Assembly (NCBI GenBank): GCA_964444795.1 | Contig: CAYUIQ010000059.1 | Coordinates: 1-38,743, forward strand | Direction of reading: 5' to 3' | Source: JABMRP01 sp964444795 | GTDB lineage: Bacteria > Planctomycetota > Planctomycetia > Pirellulales > Thermoguttaceae | DNA length: 38,743 nucleotides | Part shown: positions 1 to 7,967 of the stretch, in pieces | Numbering within the stretch: position 1 is the stretch's first letter | Layout: every line of letters begins with the position of its first letter | Translations under genes and position numbers: made by a program | The notes under the pieces: generated by a model | What the model was told of the DNA's origin: nothing | What the model saw: only the letters and a program-made list of their open reading frames with translations | The model's database searches: none

Positions 1-3
1 GGT

Positions 4-60
4 GGTCGAGCGAAGCGAGCCCCCCGTTCGCCGCATACTGGGGGCTCGCTACGCTCGACC
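4..60. repeat. Long inverted repeat (REP-like hairpin)
   Basis: Two 21-base arms at 4-24 and 40-60 are reverse complements with one mismatch, around a 15-base loop. Each arm also has internal symmetry (GCGAAGCGAGC-type core). There is no T-run. It could be a REP-type palindrome, or the transcription terminator of an upstream gene outside the window. No second copy was seen in this window. Confidence 0.75.
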
Positions 61-128
61 GCCAGGCACCCGGAACAACCCCCCGCTTTTTCGTCCCTCC
101 AGAGAACCCGCGTTAGAAGGAGAACCCG

Positions 129-2339
129 ATGAAGAAACTTCCACTTGTCGCGACCTGCCTTTCGTTTGCGCTTTTCGCACTGGCAACGCCGTCGCCGGCG
201 GTGGCCGAAGACGACATCCTGATCTGCGACTTCGAGGCCGCCAACTACGGCGACTGGAAAACCGAAGGCGCGGCGTTCGGCACGGCCCCGGCCAAGGGCA
301 CGCTCGGCGGTCAGATGCAGGTCACCGGGTTTGAAGGCAAGGGACTCGTTAATTCGTTTCTCGGCGGCGACCCGCCGACCGGCAAGCTCACCTCGCCGGA
401 GTTCACCATCGAGCGGGACTACATCAAGTTTCTCATCGGTGGCGGCGCGCACAAGGGCAAGACCTGTATGAATCTGCTGGTCGACGGCAAGATCGTCCTC
501 TCCGCCACGGGCCCCAACACCCAACCGGGCGGCAGTGAGTTTCTCAACTGGGAAAACTGGGACGTCAAGCAGTACAAGGGCAAGAAGGCCGTGCTGCAGA
601 TCGTCGACGACGCGTCCAACGGCTGGGGACACGTCAACGTCGATCAAATCTCGCAGAGCAACACGCAAGCGAAGAAAAAAGCGTTCACCGCACCGCCAAA
701 ACGCGGCGGAGGCACTCCCCATCTGGAAAACGCCCAAGAGATCGAAATCACGGGCAAGTACATCATCTTCCCCGTCTCGAACAAGGGGCAACGCGGCCGG
801 ATGACGATCGTCGTCGGCGACCAGCTCGTCCACAACCTCGACTGCGACTTTCCGCCGAACGAGGATTCCATCGACTGGTGGACCTATCTCGATATGTCGG
901 AATACGTCGGCAAGACGGCGAAGGTTGTCGCCAAAGCGGCACCGGAAATCTGCGAGATGTTCGAGTCGAGCGACGAAATCCGGCACCTCATGCCGCTCTA
1001 CGACGAAGCGCTGCGTCCGCAGTTTCACATGAGCCAGATGCGTGGCTGGAACAACGACCCGAACGGGATGTGCTACTACGACGGCCAGTACCACTTCTTC
1101 TGGCAGTGCAACCCGGCCGGTCGCGGCTGGGCGAACATGTACTGGGGGCACGCAACCAGCACGGACATGGTCCACTGGACCGAGCACGACCGGGCGCTGC
1201 GCTCCTTCGGCGACAACGTCGAGAACCGTCACCCGAAGATGGCCGATAAGAACTGCTTCTCCGGCAGCGGCAACGTCGACTTGGGCAACACGGCCGGCTG
1301 GCAAAAGGGCGACGAGAAGACGATCGTGCTGGCGTTTACCGACACCGGTTGCGGCGAATCGCTCGCCTACTCCACCGACCGCGGAAAGACCTGGAAGTAT
1401 TACGAGAAGAATCCCGTCATCCAGCACTCGGGCCGCGACCCGAAGCTGATGTGGTACGCGCCGGGCAAACACTGGGTCATCGCCGTTTTTGACCAAGACA
1501 AGGAGCACGGCCGGAATATCGCACTCTACACGAGCAAGGATCTCAAGGAGTGGGAACGCCAGAGCAATATCCCGGGCTACTTCGAGTGTGCCGAAATCTT
1601 CGAGCTGCCGGTCGATGGCGACCCGAAGAATACCAAATGGGTGATCTATGCCGCGGACGCACAATATGCGTTCGGGCATTTCGACGGCAAGAAGTTCACC
1701 CCCGAGCACGAAGGCAAACACCGCGTCCACTGGGGCGCCTACTACGCCTCGCAATGCTTCAGCAACAGCCCCGATGGTCGCGTGGTTCAGGTCGGTTGGG
1801 CACGGATCAACATCCCGGACATGCCGTTCAACCAGACGTTCACCGTACCGACCAACCTGACGCTGCACACCACCAAGGACGGCGTCCGGATGTTCGCCAC
1901 TCCGATCAAGGAACTTGAGCAGCTTCGCAAACCGAACCCGAAGACGGCCGGAGACATGCTGCTGGGAGCCCAAGGGTCGGCGGCGTCCGTCATGTTGGAA
2001 GTCGAGGGCCAACTCTTCGATATTGTCGTGACCTTGAGGAAGGGAACCGCCGCCAAGGCCGTCCTTCGATTCGGTGAAACTGTGGTGACTTACGATTTTG
2101 CCGCCGGGAAGCTCGACGAAATGCCGCTGGCCACCAAAGACGGCCGCGTCACGTTCCGCGTGCTGGTCGACCGTCCGATGTACGAGTTGATCGGTGGCGG
2201 CGGCGCCTGCTACAAGACCAGTGGCCGCCGGGATATGGGCAAGCCGGTTGGCGAGATCTCGCTGACCGCCGAAGGTGGTACGCTCACCGTGGAATCGCTG
2301 GAGGTTCACGAAATGACGTCAGCCTGGAAGAAGAAGTAG
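129..2339 (+). CDS. Secreted GH32 family fructan hydrolase (levanase/invertase-like)
   Basis: Probably hydrolyses beta-fructosidic bonds of levan, inulin or sucrose outside the cytoplasm. A signal peptide covers about residues 1-26. An N-terminal beta-sandwich-like region (about 30-180) and a linker domain precede the GH32 five-bladed propeller. The catalytic signature is visible: WNNDPNG at 307-313 with nucleophile D310, the transition-state stabiliser in RDPK (D437), and the acid/base in FECAE (E486). A C-terminal beta-sandwich follows from about 600. The 736-residue length exceeds a minimal GH32 enzyme because of the N-terminal addition. The start is fixed by AAGGAG at 117-122. It is a single-gene unit closed by the hairpin at 2346-2392. 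The exact fructan specificity cannot be read from sequence. Confidence 0.93.
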   Translation: MKKLPLVATCLSFALFALATPSPAVAEDDILICDFEAANYGDWKTEGAAFGTAPAKGTLGGQMQVTGFEGKGLVNSFLGGDPPTGKLTSPEFTIERDYIKFLIGGGAHKGKTCMNLLVDGKIVLSATGPNTQPGGSEFLNWENWDVKQYKGKKAVLQIVDDASNGWGHVNVDQISQSNTQAKKKAFTAPPKRGGGTPHLENAQEIEITGKYIIFPVSNKGQRGRMTIVVGDQLVHNLDCDFPPNEDSIDWWTYLDMSEYVGKTAKVVAKAAPEICEMFESSDEIRHLMPLYDEALRPQFHMSQMRGWNNDPNGMCYYDGQYHFFWQCNPAGRGWANMYWGHATSTDMVHWTEHDRALRSFGDNVENRHPKMADKNCFSGSGNVDLGNTAGWQKGDEKTIVLAFTDTGCGESLAYSTDRGKTWKYYEKNPVIQHSGRDPKLMWYAPGKHWVIAVFDQDKEHGRNIALYTSKDLKEWERQSNIPGYFECAEIFELPVDGDPKNTKWVIYAADAQYAFGHFDGKKFTPEHEGKHRVHWGAYYASQCFSNSPDGRVVQVGWARINIPDMPFNQTFTVPTNLTLHTTKDGVRMFATPIKELEQLRKPNPKTAGDMLLGAQGSAASVMLEVEGQLFDIVVTLRKGTAAKAVLRFGETVVTYDFAAGKLDEMPLATKDGRVTFRVLVDRPMYELIGGGGACYKTSGRRDMGKPVGEISLTAEGGTLTVESLEVHEMTSAWKKK

Positions 2340-2345
2340 TCGATA

Positions 2346-2404
2346 CCGGGCGATGAGTATCGTGTCACCTTCGGCGCACCCTCATCGTCCGGCGGCCGTG
2401 TTTT
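2346..2404 (+). terminator. Rho-independent terminator after the GH32 gene
   Basis: A 12-base stem (2346-2357 with 2381-2392) containing one G-T pair has a 23-base loop and is followed by GTGTTTTG ending in TTTT at 2401-2404. It lies seven bases after the GH32 stop codon. Confidence 0.6.
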
Positions 2405-2510
2405 GAACTGGAACGATGTTGGTGCGATGACGGTTGGAACGCCGTCCGTGTGGGCCAGCGATCGATCGCGAGTTGCGTCAAATCAAACCCCGTTGCACAG
2501 GAGGTGTGTC

Positions 2511-3011
2511 ATGTCCGAGGACTTCACGATTCAGAAGGCCGTTCAATTCGCGGTCGCGACCGAAGATATGGCCGCGCTGGCCTATTCAGCGCTGGCCAAG
2601 CAGTTTTCCGAGCAGGAAGAGATCAGCCAAGCGTTCTCGCTGCTGGCGGCTGACGAACAGAGGCATCGCGGCCAGTTCAAGGCACTGCTCGATAGGCTTC
2701 CACCGGAAGCGGACAGCGCGCCCGAAGATGAGAAGCACCTATACCTCAGCGCCATGGCAAAGTCGGAGTTCTTTTCCGGTGAAGCGGATATGACCGCCGC
2801 GTTGGCGAAAATCCAGACCCTCGACGAAGCGCTGGTCCATGTTCTCGGTTTCGAGAAAGCCACGCTCGGCTTCTACCGGGCCATTCAGGACACCCTGGGC
2901 CAGGAGGCGGCGCTGGACGCCATTATCAGTGCGGAGAAGCAGCACATCGCCAGGCTCATGAAGTATATCCTCACCGATGAGAGCATGAAGGGGCTTGCAG
3001 ACGACTCGTGA
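2511..3011 (+). CDS. Ferritin-like di-iron protein (rubrerythrin family)
   Basis: A 166-residue four-helix-bundle protein with a complete di-iron ligand set: E18, E49 and H52 (ExxH in DEQRH), E115 (FEKATLGFY), and E142 and H145 (ExxH in EKQH). This is the pattern of erythrin/rubrerythrin-type ferritin-like domains, which act in peroxide detoxification or iron handling in the cytoplasm. There is no C-terminal rubredoxin CxxC module, so electron donors must come from elsewhere. The ATG at 2511 was chosen because a perfect AGGAGGT lies at 2499-2505; the reading frame is open further upstream to 2403 but that extension lacks a ribosome site and has no family resemblance. It stands alone and ends at a shared terminator. 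Confidence 0.85.
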   Translation: MSEDFTIQKAVQFAVATEDMAALAYSALAKQFSEQEEISQAFSLLAADEQRHRGQFKALLDRLPPEADSAPEDEKHLYLSAMAKSEFFSGEADMTAALAKIQTLDEALVHVLGFEKATLGFYRAIQDTLGQEAALDAIISAEKQHIARLMKYILTDESMKGLADDS

Positions 3012-3074
3012 CAAATTGGTTCGCGGTGCGCCGGCGGGTATCGACAAGGCCCTGAGCGCGGCGTAAGAGAAGAT

Positions 3075-3122
3075 AAGGGAGCGGGAGCCTCTCAGTGTCC
3101 CGCGAAAAGACTCCCGTCCCTT
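3075..3122. terminator. Bidirectional terminator between convergent genes
   Basis: Arms AAGGGA-G-CGGGAG (3075-3087) and CTCCCG-TCCCTT (3111-3122) pair over 12 bp with one bulged G. The hairpin sits between the ends of the ferritin-like gene and the sigma-factor operon. The short A- and T-rich flanks on each side suit termination in both directions. Confidence 0.6.
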
Positions 3123-3129
3123 CTTCCGC

Positions 3130-3537
3130 CTACTCTTTCGCTTCGATCATCTCCGCCAGACGCGAGACTTGCAGTTCGAGGCGTTTGACCTCGCGGGTGA
3201 CGGCGTTGCGGTTGGCCAGCATCCAGTACCAGAGTTTCACCACGTTGACGATCCCCACGGCCGTAGTGAATCCGACGCCGTACATGACCCAGTCGCGGGT
3301 CGTCTCGGCCAAGAAAAACTGGACGCCGCAGAAGACGGCCAGAGCCGAGAAGAGGATGACGTAGATGTACACGAGCAGGGAACTAACCAGCATCTTGCCG
3401 CGGAACTGGCTGAACAGCAACTCCCGGATCGGGCCGGGATCCTCGACGAGGATTCGGGCGTCGGTCTCGGAGAGTTGCGGGTCGGCCTCGCGGACCGCCT
3501 GACGGAAGTTTTCGCCGGAACTGCTGGACGTGTTCAT
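3130..3537 (-). CDS. Small two-helix membrane protein, candidate anti-sigma factor
   Basis: A 135-residue protein with a soluble N-terminus (about 1-47), two transmembrane segments (about 50-72 and 84-106) and a charged, heptad-like C-terminal tail. No enzyme motif is present. It begins two bases after the sigma-factor stop and has its own strong site (GAGGAGG overlapping the end of the upstream gene), so both are co-translated. Small two-TM proteins directly after ECF sigma genes are common in planctomycetes (DUF6768-like; the family name is from memory), and a membrane-bound regulator of the sigma factor is a reasonable inference. No zinc-binding anti-sigma motif (HxxxCxxC) is seen, so the role remains unproven. 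Confidence 0.7.
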   Translation of the reverse strand: MNTSSSSGENFRQAVREADPQLSETDARILVEDPGPIRELLFSQFRGKMLVSSLLVYIYVILFSALAVFCGVQFFLAETTRDWVMYGVGFTTAVGIVNVVKLWYWMLANRNAVTREVKRLELQVSRLAEMIEAKE

Positions 3538-3539
3538 GG

Positions 3540-4142
3540 CTATGCCTCCTCGGTTAAGTAAGGCCGCACCGCCTCTCGGGCGTGGTACAGCCGCGATTTA
3601 ATCGTTCCGACCGGTTCGCCGAGCACCTTGGCAATCTCCGCCACGTGCATGTCTTCCAGGTAGCGAAGTACCAACACCGTGCGGAACTTCTCCGCAACGC
3701 GAGCCAGGGCAACGGTCACCTCGTCGGCATCGTCGATCGATCCGTTCGAGACGACCGCACCATCCGGCGACGGCACCGCTTCGATCGACACTGCTTCGAT
3801 TGGCACGCCGGCTTGCGTTCCCTCACTACGGCGAACCCGCTGTCGGCGACGAATCCAATCGGACGCCCGCCTGGTCACGATCCGATACGCCCAACGGGGA
3901 AACGATTTGGGATCTTCCAACCGCCGAATCCCCCGGAGCATGGCCAGCCACGCCTCTTGAACCACGTCGGCCGCACCGTCCTCGCTTTGCACAAGCCGGC
4001 GGGCATAGCCGACCAACCGCGGATGCCAGCGATCGAACAGCGCCCGAAGCGCCCGCTCGTTGCCACTTTGCCAATCGAGCACCAGCAGCTCGTCCGCAAT
4101 CCGGCTACTACCCTGGTGCATCGTTTGGCCTTCCTGCGACAT
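3540..4142 (-). CDS. RNA polymerase ECF-type sigma factor
   Basis: A 200-residue sigma-70 family protein with only regions 2 and 4. Region 2 (about 25-100) includes DVVQEAWLAMLRG and the FPRWAYRIVTRRASDWIRRR segment that contacts the -10 element. A variable acidic linker with a short IEAV repeat follows. Region 4 (about 140-195) carries the helix-turn-helix MHVAEIAKVLGEPVGTIKSR. The ATG at 4142 was preferred over an in-frame start at 4196 because the sigma fold begins shortly afterwards and a GGAAGG site lies about ten bases upstream. It leads a two-gene operon with the small membrane protein, which is the usual arrangement for an ECF factor and its regulator. Its target promoters cannot be inferred. 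Confidence 0.9.
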   Translation of the reverse strand: MSQEGQTMHQGSSRIADELLVLDWQSGNERALRALFDRWHPRLVGYARRLVQSEDGAADVVQEAWLAMLRGIRRLEDPKSFPRWAYRIVTRRASDWIRRRQRVRRSEGTQAGVPIEAVSIEAVPSPDGAVVSNGSIDDADEVTVALARVAEKFRTVLVLRYLEDMHVAEIAKVLGEPVGTIKSRLYHAREAVRPYLTEEA

Positions 4143-4344
4143 GCCCGCTTCTCGCCTTCCAAGAACAAGGTCGCCGGAAACGCGAGGGCGGTTCAAACGG
4201 TTCTGCTCTTTTTCAGATATGTGTTGTCACTTCCACGTCCGAGACCACGACCCGAGGGGTGGCTAAGAACGTGTTCTTGAAATCCGTACAAGGTCAGCCG
4301 GAAAAAACGGTATTTCCAGACACATCCTCAGACTACACGGATCG

Positions 4345-4373
4345 TTGCCTCCCCACAACTTGCGTGATAGAAT
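4345..4373 (+). promoter_or_regulatory. Sigma-70-like promoter for the antitoxin-like gene
   Basis: TTGCCT at 4345-4350 and TAGAAT at 4368-4373 are separated by 17 bases, 75 bases before the ATG at 4448. Prediction from consensus only. Confidence 0.55.
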
Positions 4374-4447
4374 CACCATTGTGGCGTGGCCTCGTTGATG
4401 GGCTGCTCCATAGCCAGCAGTCATCCATCGCAACAAGGGCGATCGAC

Positions 4448-4645
4448 ATGTCAGACATACAACCCGATGACATTAAGTCCGACGCACACCGCATGATCGA
4501 CGCGCTGCCCGATGACGCGACGTGGGATAACGTCATGTACCGCGTTTACGTCCGACAGTGCATCGAGGCCGGAATGAAGGACGCGGACGCCGGCCGCGTT
4601 GTGGACGTGGAAGAGGTTCGTCGAACGTTCGGCTTGAAGCCATGA
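4448..4645 (+). CDS. Antitoxin-like small protein (ParE/RelE-type toxin partner)
   Basis: A 65-residue acidic protein. Its central stretch LPDDATWDNVMYRVYVRQ followed by IEAGMKDADAGRVV and EEVRRTFGL matches the small antitoxins that precede ParE/RelE-type toxins in cyanobacteria and planctomycetes (recognised from memory). ATG at 4448 follows AAGGGCG. Its stop overlaps the next ATG in the ATGA arrangement typical of toxin-antitoxin operons. The toxin behind it is truncated, so this copy may be an orphan that could still bind DNA or neutralise related toxins elsewhere. The surrounding segment is less GC-rich than the neighbours, which is consistent with acquisition by transfer. Confidence 0.75.
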   Translation: MSDIQPDDIKSDAHRMIDALPDDATWDNVMYRVYVRQCIEAGMKDADAGRVVDVEEVRRTFGLKP

Positions 4646-4728
4646 AGATCGATTGGACGGATACCGCACCCCACGGAACTCGGAGCATTCTGACGAGGGC
4701 TCTTTGTGTTTCTGGGCGGATTCGATGA
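4642..4728 (+). pseudogene. Truncated ParE/RelE-type toxin remnant
   Basis: The frame starts within the antitoxin stop (ATGA overlap at 4642-4645) and reads MKIDWTDTAPHGTRSI before losing resemblance and stopping after 28 codons. The opening residues are those expected of a ParE/RelE toxin N-terminus, normally about 90-100 residues long. No continuation of the toxin was seen in the other two forward frames, so a deletion or replacement around 4690 is more likely than a simple frameshift. Confidence 0.6.
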
Positions 4729-5033
4729 ATCGACAATATTGCAGGATGCTCGATAAGGGCATAGCGGAAGAGGCCATACCCGGTGAATTCCGCTTGTTGC
4801 TTGTCGTGGAAATGGACGACGTCCGACAGCAGCGTCTGCGGCTTCTACATGACCGCATCATCTCTCAGTTGGGAGCCGGCGAAATCCTCTTTGGAGGCAT
4901 ATTGATTACCTGGGTTGGCTACATCTTACAGGACCATTCCCACCGCGAAAATGATTTTCTCGTTGATGTTAGGTGGGAAGGGTGGTGCCCAAGTACGGTG
5001 ACTCAGCTTATACAGGTTGCCGATGCTGGGTAA
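4725..5033 (+). CDS. Hypothetical protein, 102 residues
   Basis: An open frame starting with an ATG that overlaps the toxin remnant stop (ATGA at 4725-4728). I do not recognise the product. It has a charged, helix-prone middle (VVEMDDVRQQRLRLLHDRI) and a short hydrophobic stretch (GGILITWVGYIL, about residues 56-67), with no clear signal peptide. Codons end in A or T far more often than in neighbouring genes, so it is either foreign DNA or not coding. The frame is open upstream to 4653. It might be a cargo or fusion remnant linked to the decay of the toxin gene. Confidence 0.35.
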   Translation: MNRQYCRMLDKGIAEEAIPGEFRLLLVVEMDDVRQQRLRLLHDRIISQLGAGEILFGGILITWVGYILQDHSHRENDFLVDVRWEGWCPSTVTQLIQVADAG

Positions 5034-5037
5034 GCCC

Positions 5038-5062
5038 GTAGGTCAGGCACGGCCAGACCTAC
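5038..5062 (+). terminator. Short hairpin, possible terminator
   Basis: GTAGGTC at 5038-5044 pairs with GACCTAC at 5056-5062, just after the stop at 5033. There is no T-run, so termination is only a guess. Confidence 0.35.
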
Positions 5063-5090
5063 TCAGTGACTTTACAGCGAGGGCTAGCAC

Positions 5091-6557
5091 ATGCTCACCC
5101 GCATAACACAAATGGTAACAATGATGTGCGTTCTTCTGACTCTCACCTTCGGTTGGGGCGCGGCCGCGGCCGCCGATGGCCCGTACATGGCCACGGGATT
5201 CAAGGTCGGCGAGGTAACCGACACGGGTGCGATAGTGTGGACGCGGCTCACGTTGCGGCCCGGGCCCAATCCTTCCGAGGCCCCGATGGTGACGATCAAG
5301 TATAAGACGCCGGGTGAGACGAGCCGGCGACGGGCGGTCGAGGCGGTGGTTTGGCCGGACGGCGCAACGGTGGCGGATATCCGTGACGCGGCACCGGGCA
5401 CCGCGGGACAGGTGCGGGTGTATTATCGGCCCGTCGGCGCGTCGGAATGGACGATCACCGGCTGGCGGGACGTCGATGCGGAACGTGACTTCACGGCCCA
5501 GATCCAACTCACGGAGCTTGCGCCCGCGACGCGATACGAGGTGCGTGTTCTGTCGCGCTCGGGGGACGTGCCGGGGCAGACGCTTGCCGGCCGTTTTCAG
5601 ACGGCGCCCGCGCCGAATAAGCCGGATCGCGTGGTGTTCACCGTGTCGACCGGTCAGGCGTTTGGCGATCAGGATCACGATGGCGGGTATTACATCTACC
5701 CGGCCATGTTGAAGCTCGATCCGTCGTTCTTCGTGCATACCGGCGACATCGTCTATTACGACCGTCTGGCCAAGACGGTCCCCTTGGCCCGGTACCATTG
5801 GCAGCGGACGTACAGCCGGCCGACCAACGTGGCATTTCATCGGCAGGTAGCCAGCTACTTCATCAAGGACGACCACGACGCCTGGCTGAACGACTGCTGG
5901 CCGACGATGGACGACCGCGGCTTCATGGGCGATTTTACTTTCCGGCAGGGGCTGGCCGTGTTCCGCGAGCAGGTGCCGATGGGCCCGGGCAAGACCTACC
6001 GCACGTACCGCTGGGGGAAAGACCTCCAGATTTGGCTGCCCGAGGGGCGCGACTTCCGCAGCCCCAACACGATGCCCGACGGCCCGGAGAAGACGATCTG
6101 GGGGGCCGAGCAGAAGGCGTGGCTGAAGCGGACCGTGCGGGAGTCCGACGCCACGTTCCGCCTGGTGATCAGCGCCACGCCGATCGTCGGCCCCGACCGC
6201 GACAACAAGGCCGACAACCACTCCAACCGGGCCTTCACCCACGAGGGCGACGAGGTCCGCCGCTTTCTGGCCTCGCAGAAGAACATGGCCGTGCTCTGCG
6301 GCGACCGCCACTGGCAGTACAAGTCGATCCACCCGACCACCGGCGTCCGCGAATACTCGTGCGGCCCGGCTTCCGATCCACATGCGGGCGGGTGGCAGCA
6401 ATCCGACTACCGGGCCGACTACCACCGGTTTCTCGCCGTCCGCGGCGGTTTTCTATCCGTGACGATCGACCGCCCGGCGGGCAAACCGATCGCGACCTTC
6501 CGCTACCACGATGTCCATGGCAAGGTGCGGCATGAAGATGTGCTCGTGGCGGAGTGA
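5091..6557 (+). CDS. Secreted PhoD-like metallophosphatase (alkaline phosphatase D family)
   Basis: A 488-residue exported protein with a signal peptide at about 1-28, an N-terminal fibronectin-like PhoD_N domain (about 32-170) and a metallophosphatase domain. Metal-binding landmarks are present: VHTGD (H216, D219), KDDHDAW (D260-D263) and CGDRHW (D405, H407). Proteins of this family cleave phosphodiesters or phosphomonoesters outside the cytoplasm and are often made under phosphate limitation; several planctomycete members are of unknown substrate. GAGGG lies upstream of the ATG. It stands alone and converges on the MscS gene. No Pho-box could be recognised. Confidence 0.88.
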   Translation: MLTRITQMVTMMCVLLTLTFGWGAAAAADGPYMATGFKVGEVTDTGAIVWTRLTLRPGPNPSEAPMVTIKYKTPGETSRRRAVEAVVWPDGATVADIRDAAPGTAGQVRVYYRPVGASEWTITGWRDVDAERDFTAQIQLTELAPATRYEVRVLSRSGDVPGQTLAGRFQTAPAPNKPDRVVFTVSTGQAFGDQDHDGGYYIYPAMLKLDPSFFVHTGDIVYYDRLAKTVPLARYHWQRTYSRPTNVAFHRQVASYFIKDDHDAWLNDCWPTMDDRGFMGDFTFRQGLAVFREQVPMGPGKTYRTYRWGKDLQIWLPEGRDFRSPNTMPDGPEKTIWGAEQKAWLKRTVRESDATFRLVISATPIVGPDRDNKADNHSNRAFTHEGDEVRRFLASQKNMAVLCGDRHWQYKSIHPTTGVREYSCGPASDPHAGGWQQSDYRADYHRFLAVRGGFLSVTIDRPAGKPIATFRYHDVHGKVRHEDVLVAE

Positions 6558-6724
6558 AGGGAGAAACGCCGGCGTGGTTGCGTTCGCGATCCGTCTGCCA
6601 AGGAGGAAGCCGCGTCTGGACGGCCAAAGCCAACGGCTGGAAGGGCTTCTTTCACCCGCCGCGCGCGTTGTATCGGTGTTACCGCCTGCTCGGCTAAAGG
6701 GCTCGCCGCGGACGGGAATGCGGC

Positions 6725-7597
6725 TTATGCCGTTATGCCGTGGACGTGAACGTCTTGCCGCGGGTAGGGGATGCTGAATCCTTTCTCATCGAAGCCGAGC
6801 TTGATTTTCTCGGTCAGGTCCCAGCGGACCGCCCAATAGTCGGCGGCGCCGACCCAGGGGCGGACGACGAAGTTCACGCTGCTGTCGGCCAACTCGTTGA
6901 CGGCCACCACCGGCTCGGGGTCTTTGAGGATTCGGTCGTCGCCGGCGATGAGACTTTCGAGGAAATCTCGGACTGCCTTGAGGTCGTCGCCGTAGCCGCA
7001 GCCGATCACCAGATCGATCCGCCTGGTCTCCTTGGCCGTGAAGTTGGTGATCGTACCGCCGGTAATCTGGCCGTTGGGGACGATCATCTGGATGTTGTCG
7101 CCGGTCCGCATGATCGTGCTGAAGATGTGAATTTCCTCGACGACGCCCTTGGAACCTCCGGCCTCGACGAAGTCGCCGACCTCAAAGGGCTTGAAGAGAA
7201 TGAGCATGACGCCGGAGGCGAAGTTGGCCAGGGAACTCTGCAACGCCAGACCGATGGCCAGACCGGCGGCGGCGATCACGGCGGCCAGGGACGTCGTATT
7301 CACGCCCAGTCGGTCCACCGCGGCCACGATCACGAAGGTCAGCAGCAAGCCGTAGACGATGTTGGCCAGAAACTTCAAGAGGGTCTCGTCCACGTCGGCC
7401 CGGGCCATCAGCTTGACGCTGAAGGCCCGGAGAATCTTGGCTACCCAGCGGCCGACGATGAAGATCACGATAGCGGCCAGGATGTTCATCGAAAAAGCGA
7501 AACCTCTTTCCGTGACGAAGGCCACGATCTGGCTCCACAGGGAACCGGCCTCGCTCGCCAAATCGGTCTGGGTGGCCTGTGCAAACAGCGGCGTCAT
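6725..7597 (-). CDS. Small-conductance mechanosensitive channel (MscS family)
   Basis: A 290-residue inner-membrane channel that opens under membrane tension during hypo-osmotic shock. It has the minimal MscS plan: TM1 at about 36-58, TM2 at about 78-100, a pore-lining TM3 rich in Gly and Ala (LAAVIAAAGLAIGLALQ, about 107-123), the ANFASGVMLILFKPF segment, the beta domain (VGDFVEAGG, PNGQITGGTITNF) and a C-terminal alpha/beta domain. Length equals that of E. coli MscS (286). The ATG at 7597 was chosen over 7612 because GAGGAG lies seven bases before it. Single gene, divergent from the next operon. Confidence 0.95.
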   Translation of the reverse strand: MTPLFAQATQTDLASEAGSLWSQIVAFVTERGFAFSMNILAAIVIFIVGRWVAKILRAFSVKLMARADVDETLLKFLANIVYGLLLTFVIVAAVDRLGVNTTSLAAVIAAAGLAIGLALQSSLANFASGVMLILFKPFEVGDFVEAGGSKGVVEEIHIFSTIMRTGDNIQMIVPNGQITGGTITNFTAKETRRIDLVIGCGYGDDLKAVRDFLESLIAGDDRILKDPEPVVAVNELADSSVNFVVRPWVGAADYWAVRWDLTEKIKLGFDEKGFSIPYPRQDVHVHGITA

Positions 7598-7967
7598 GGG
7601 GCGACTCCTCAATCGGGTGATGGGTTGTAATCCTTAGCCGCTGAATTGTATTGGGCCAGTCAAGAGGTGGGCTTTGGGCCCTGACGGGATCGGCGTCGCA
7701 GTGGGTAACGTGCCCCTTGAAGTAGCGGTGAGCCGCGCGGTAACCGGAGACTCCGTGGGGTTACGGGTGATCTCTGGAGGAAAGTCGAAGATTTCCCCGC
7801 TTTTTCGGTCCACGGAAGCCAAGAACTTCTTGACGGGGCCGAATAGTCCTTCAGAATCGGGGGATTAGCGTTGCTCCGGGAGAAGGGGCTCCGCCGGTTG
7901 GCTCGATTCGTAGCCGCACGGCTGAGGTGTTACGTTTCCTCTGGTTTGACCCCCTTGGAGGCCTATC
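7598..7967. other. Intergenic region between divergent genes
   Basis: A 370-base region between the MscS gene and the 7968-12365 operon. It contains a candidate forward promoter (7830-7857) and an imperfect GTAACC/GGTTAC inverted repeat near 7740-7765. Short open frames on both strands have no ribosome site or recognisable product and are not called. Confidence 0.5.
7830..7857 (+). promoter_or_regulatory. Candidate promoter for the 7968-12365 operon
   Basis: TTGACG (7830-7835) and CAGAAT (7852-7857) are spaced by 16 bases, 110 bases before the first gene. Consensus-based guess. Confidence 0.35.

Noticed and set aside
2403..2510. N-terminal extension of the ferritin-like protein
   Set aside because: The perfect AGGAGGT at 2499-2505 fixes the start at 2511, and the extension has no family match.
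5043..6425. 460-codon frame opposite the phosphatase gene
   Set aside because: Its composition (His-, Arg-, Gly-, Val-rich) is that of an antisense shadow of a high-GC gene; the forward PhoD-like gene has clear motifs.
6553..6697. Short frame ending in residues such as WTAKANGWKGFFHPP after the phosphatase gene
   Set aside because: It reads protein-like for about 30 codons but has no proper start and runs into the phosphatase gene in another frame. It could be a gene remnant; unsupported.
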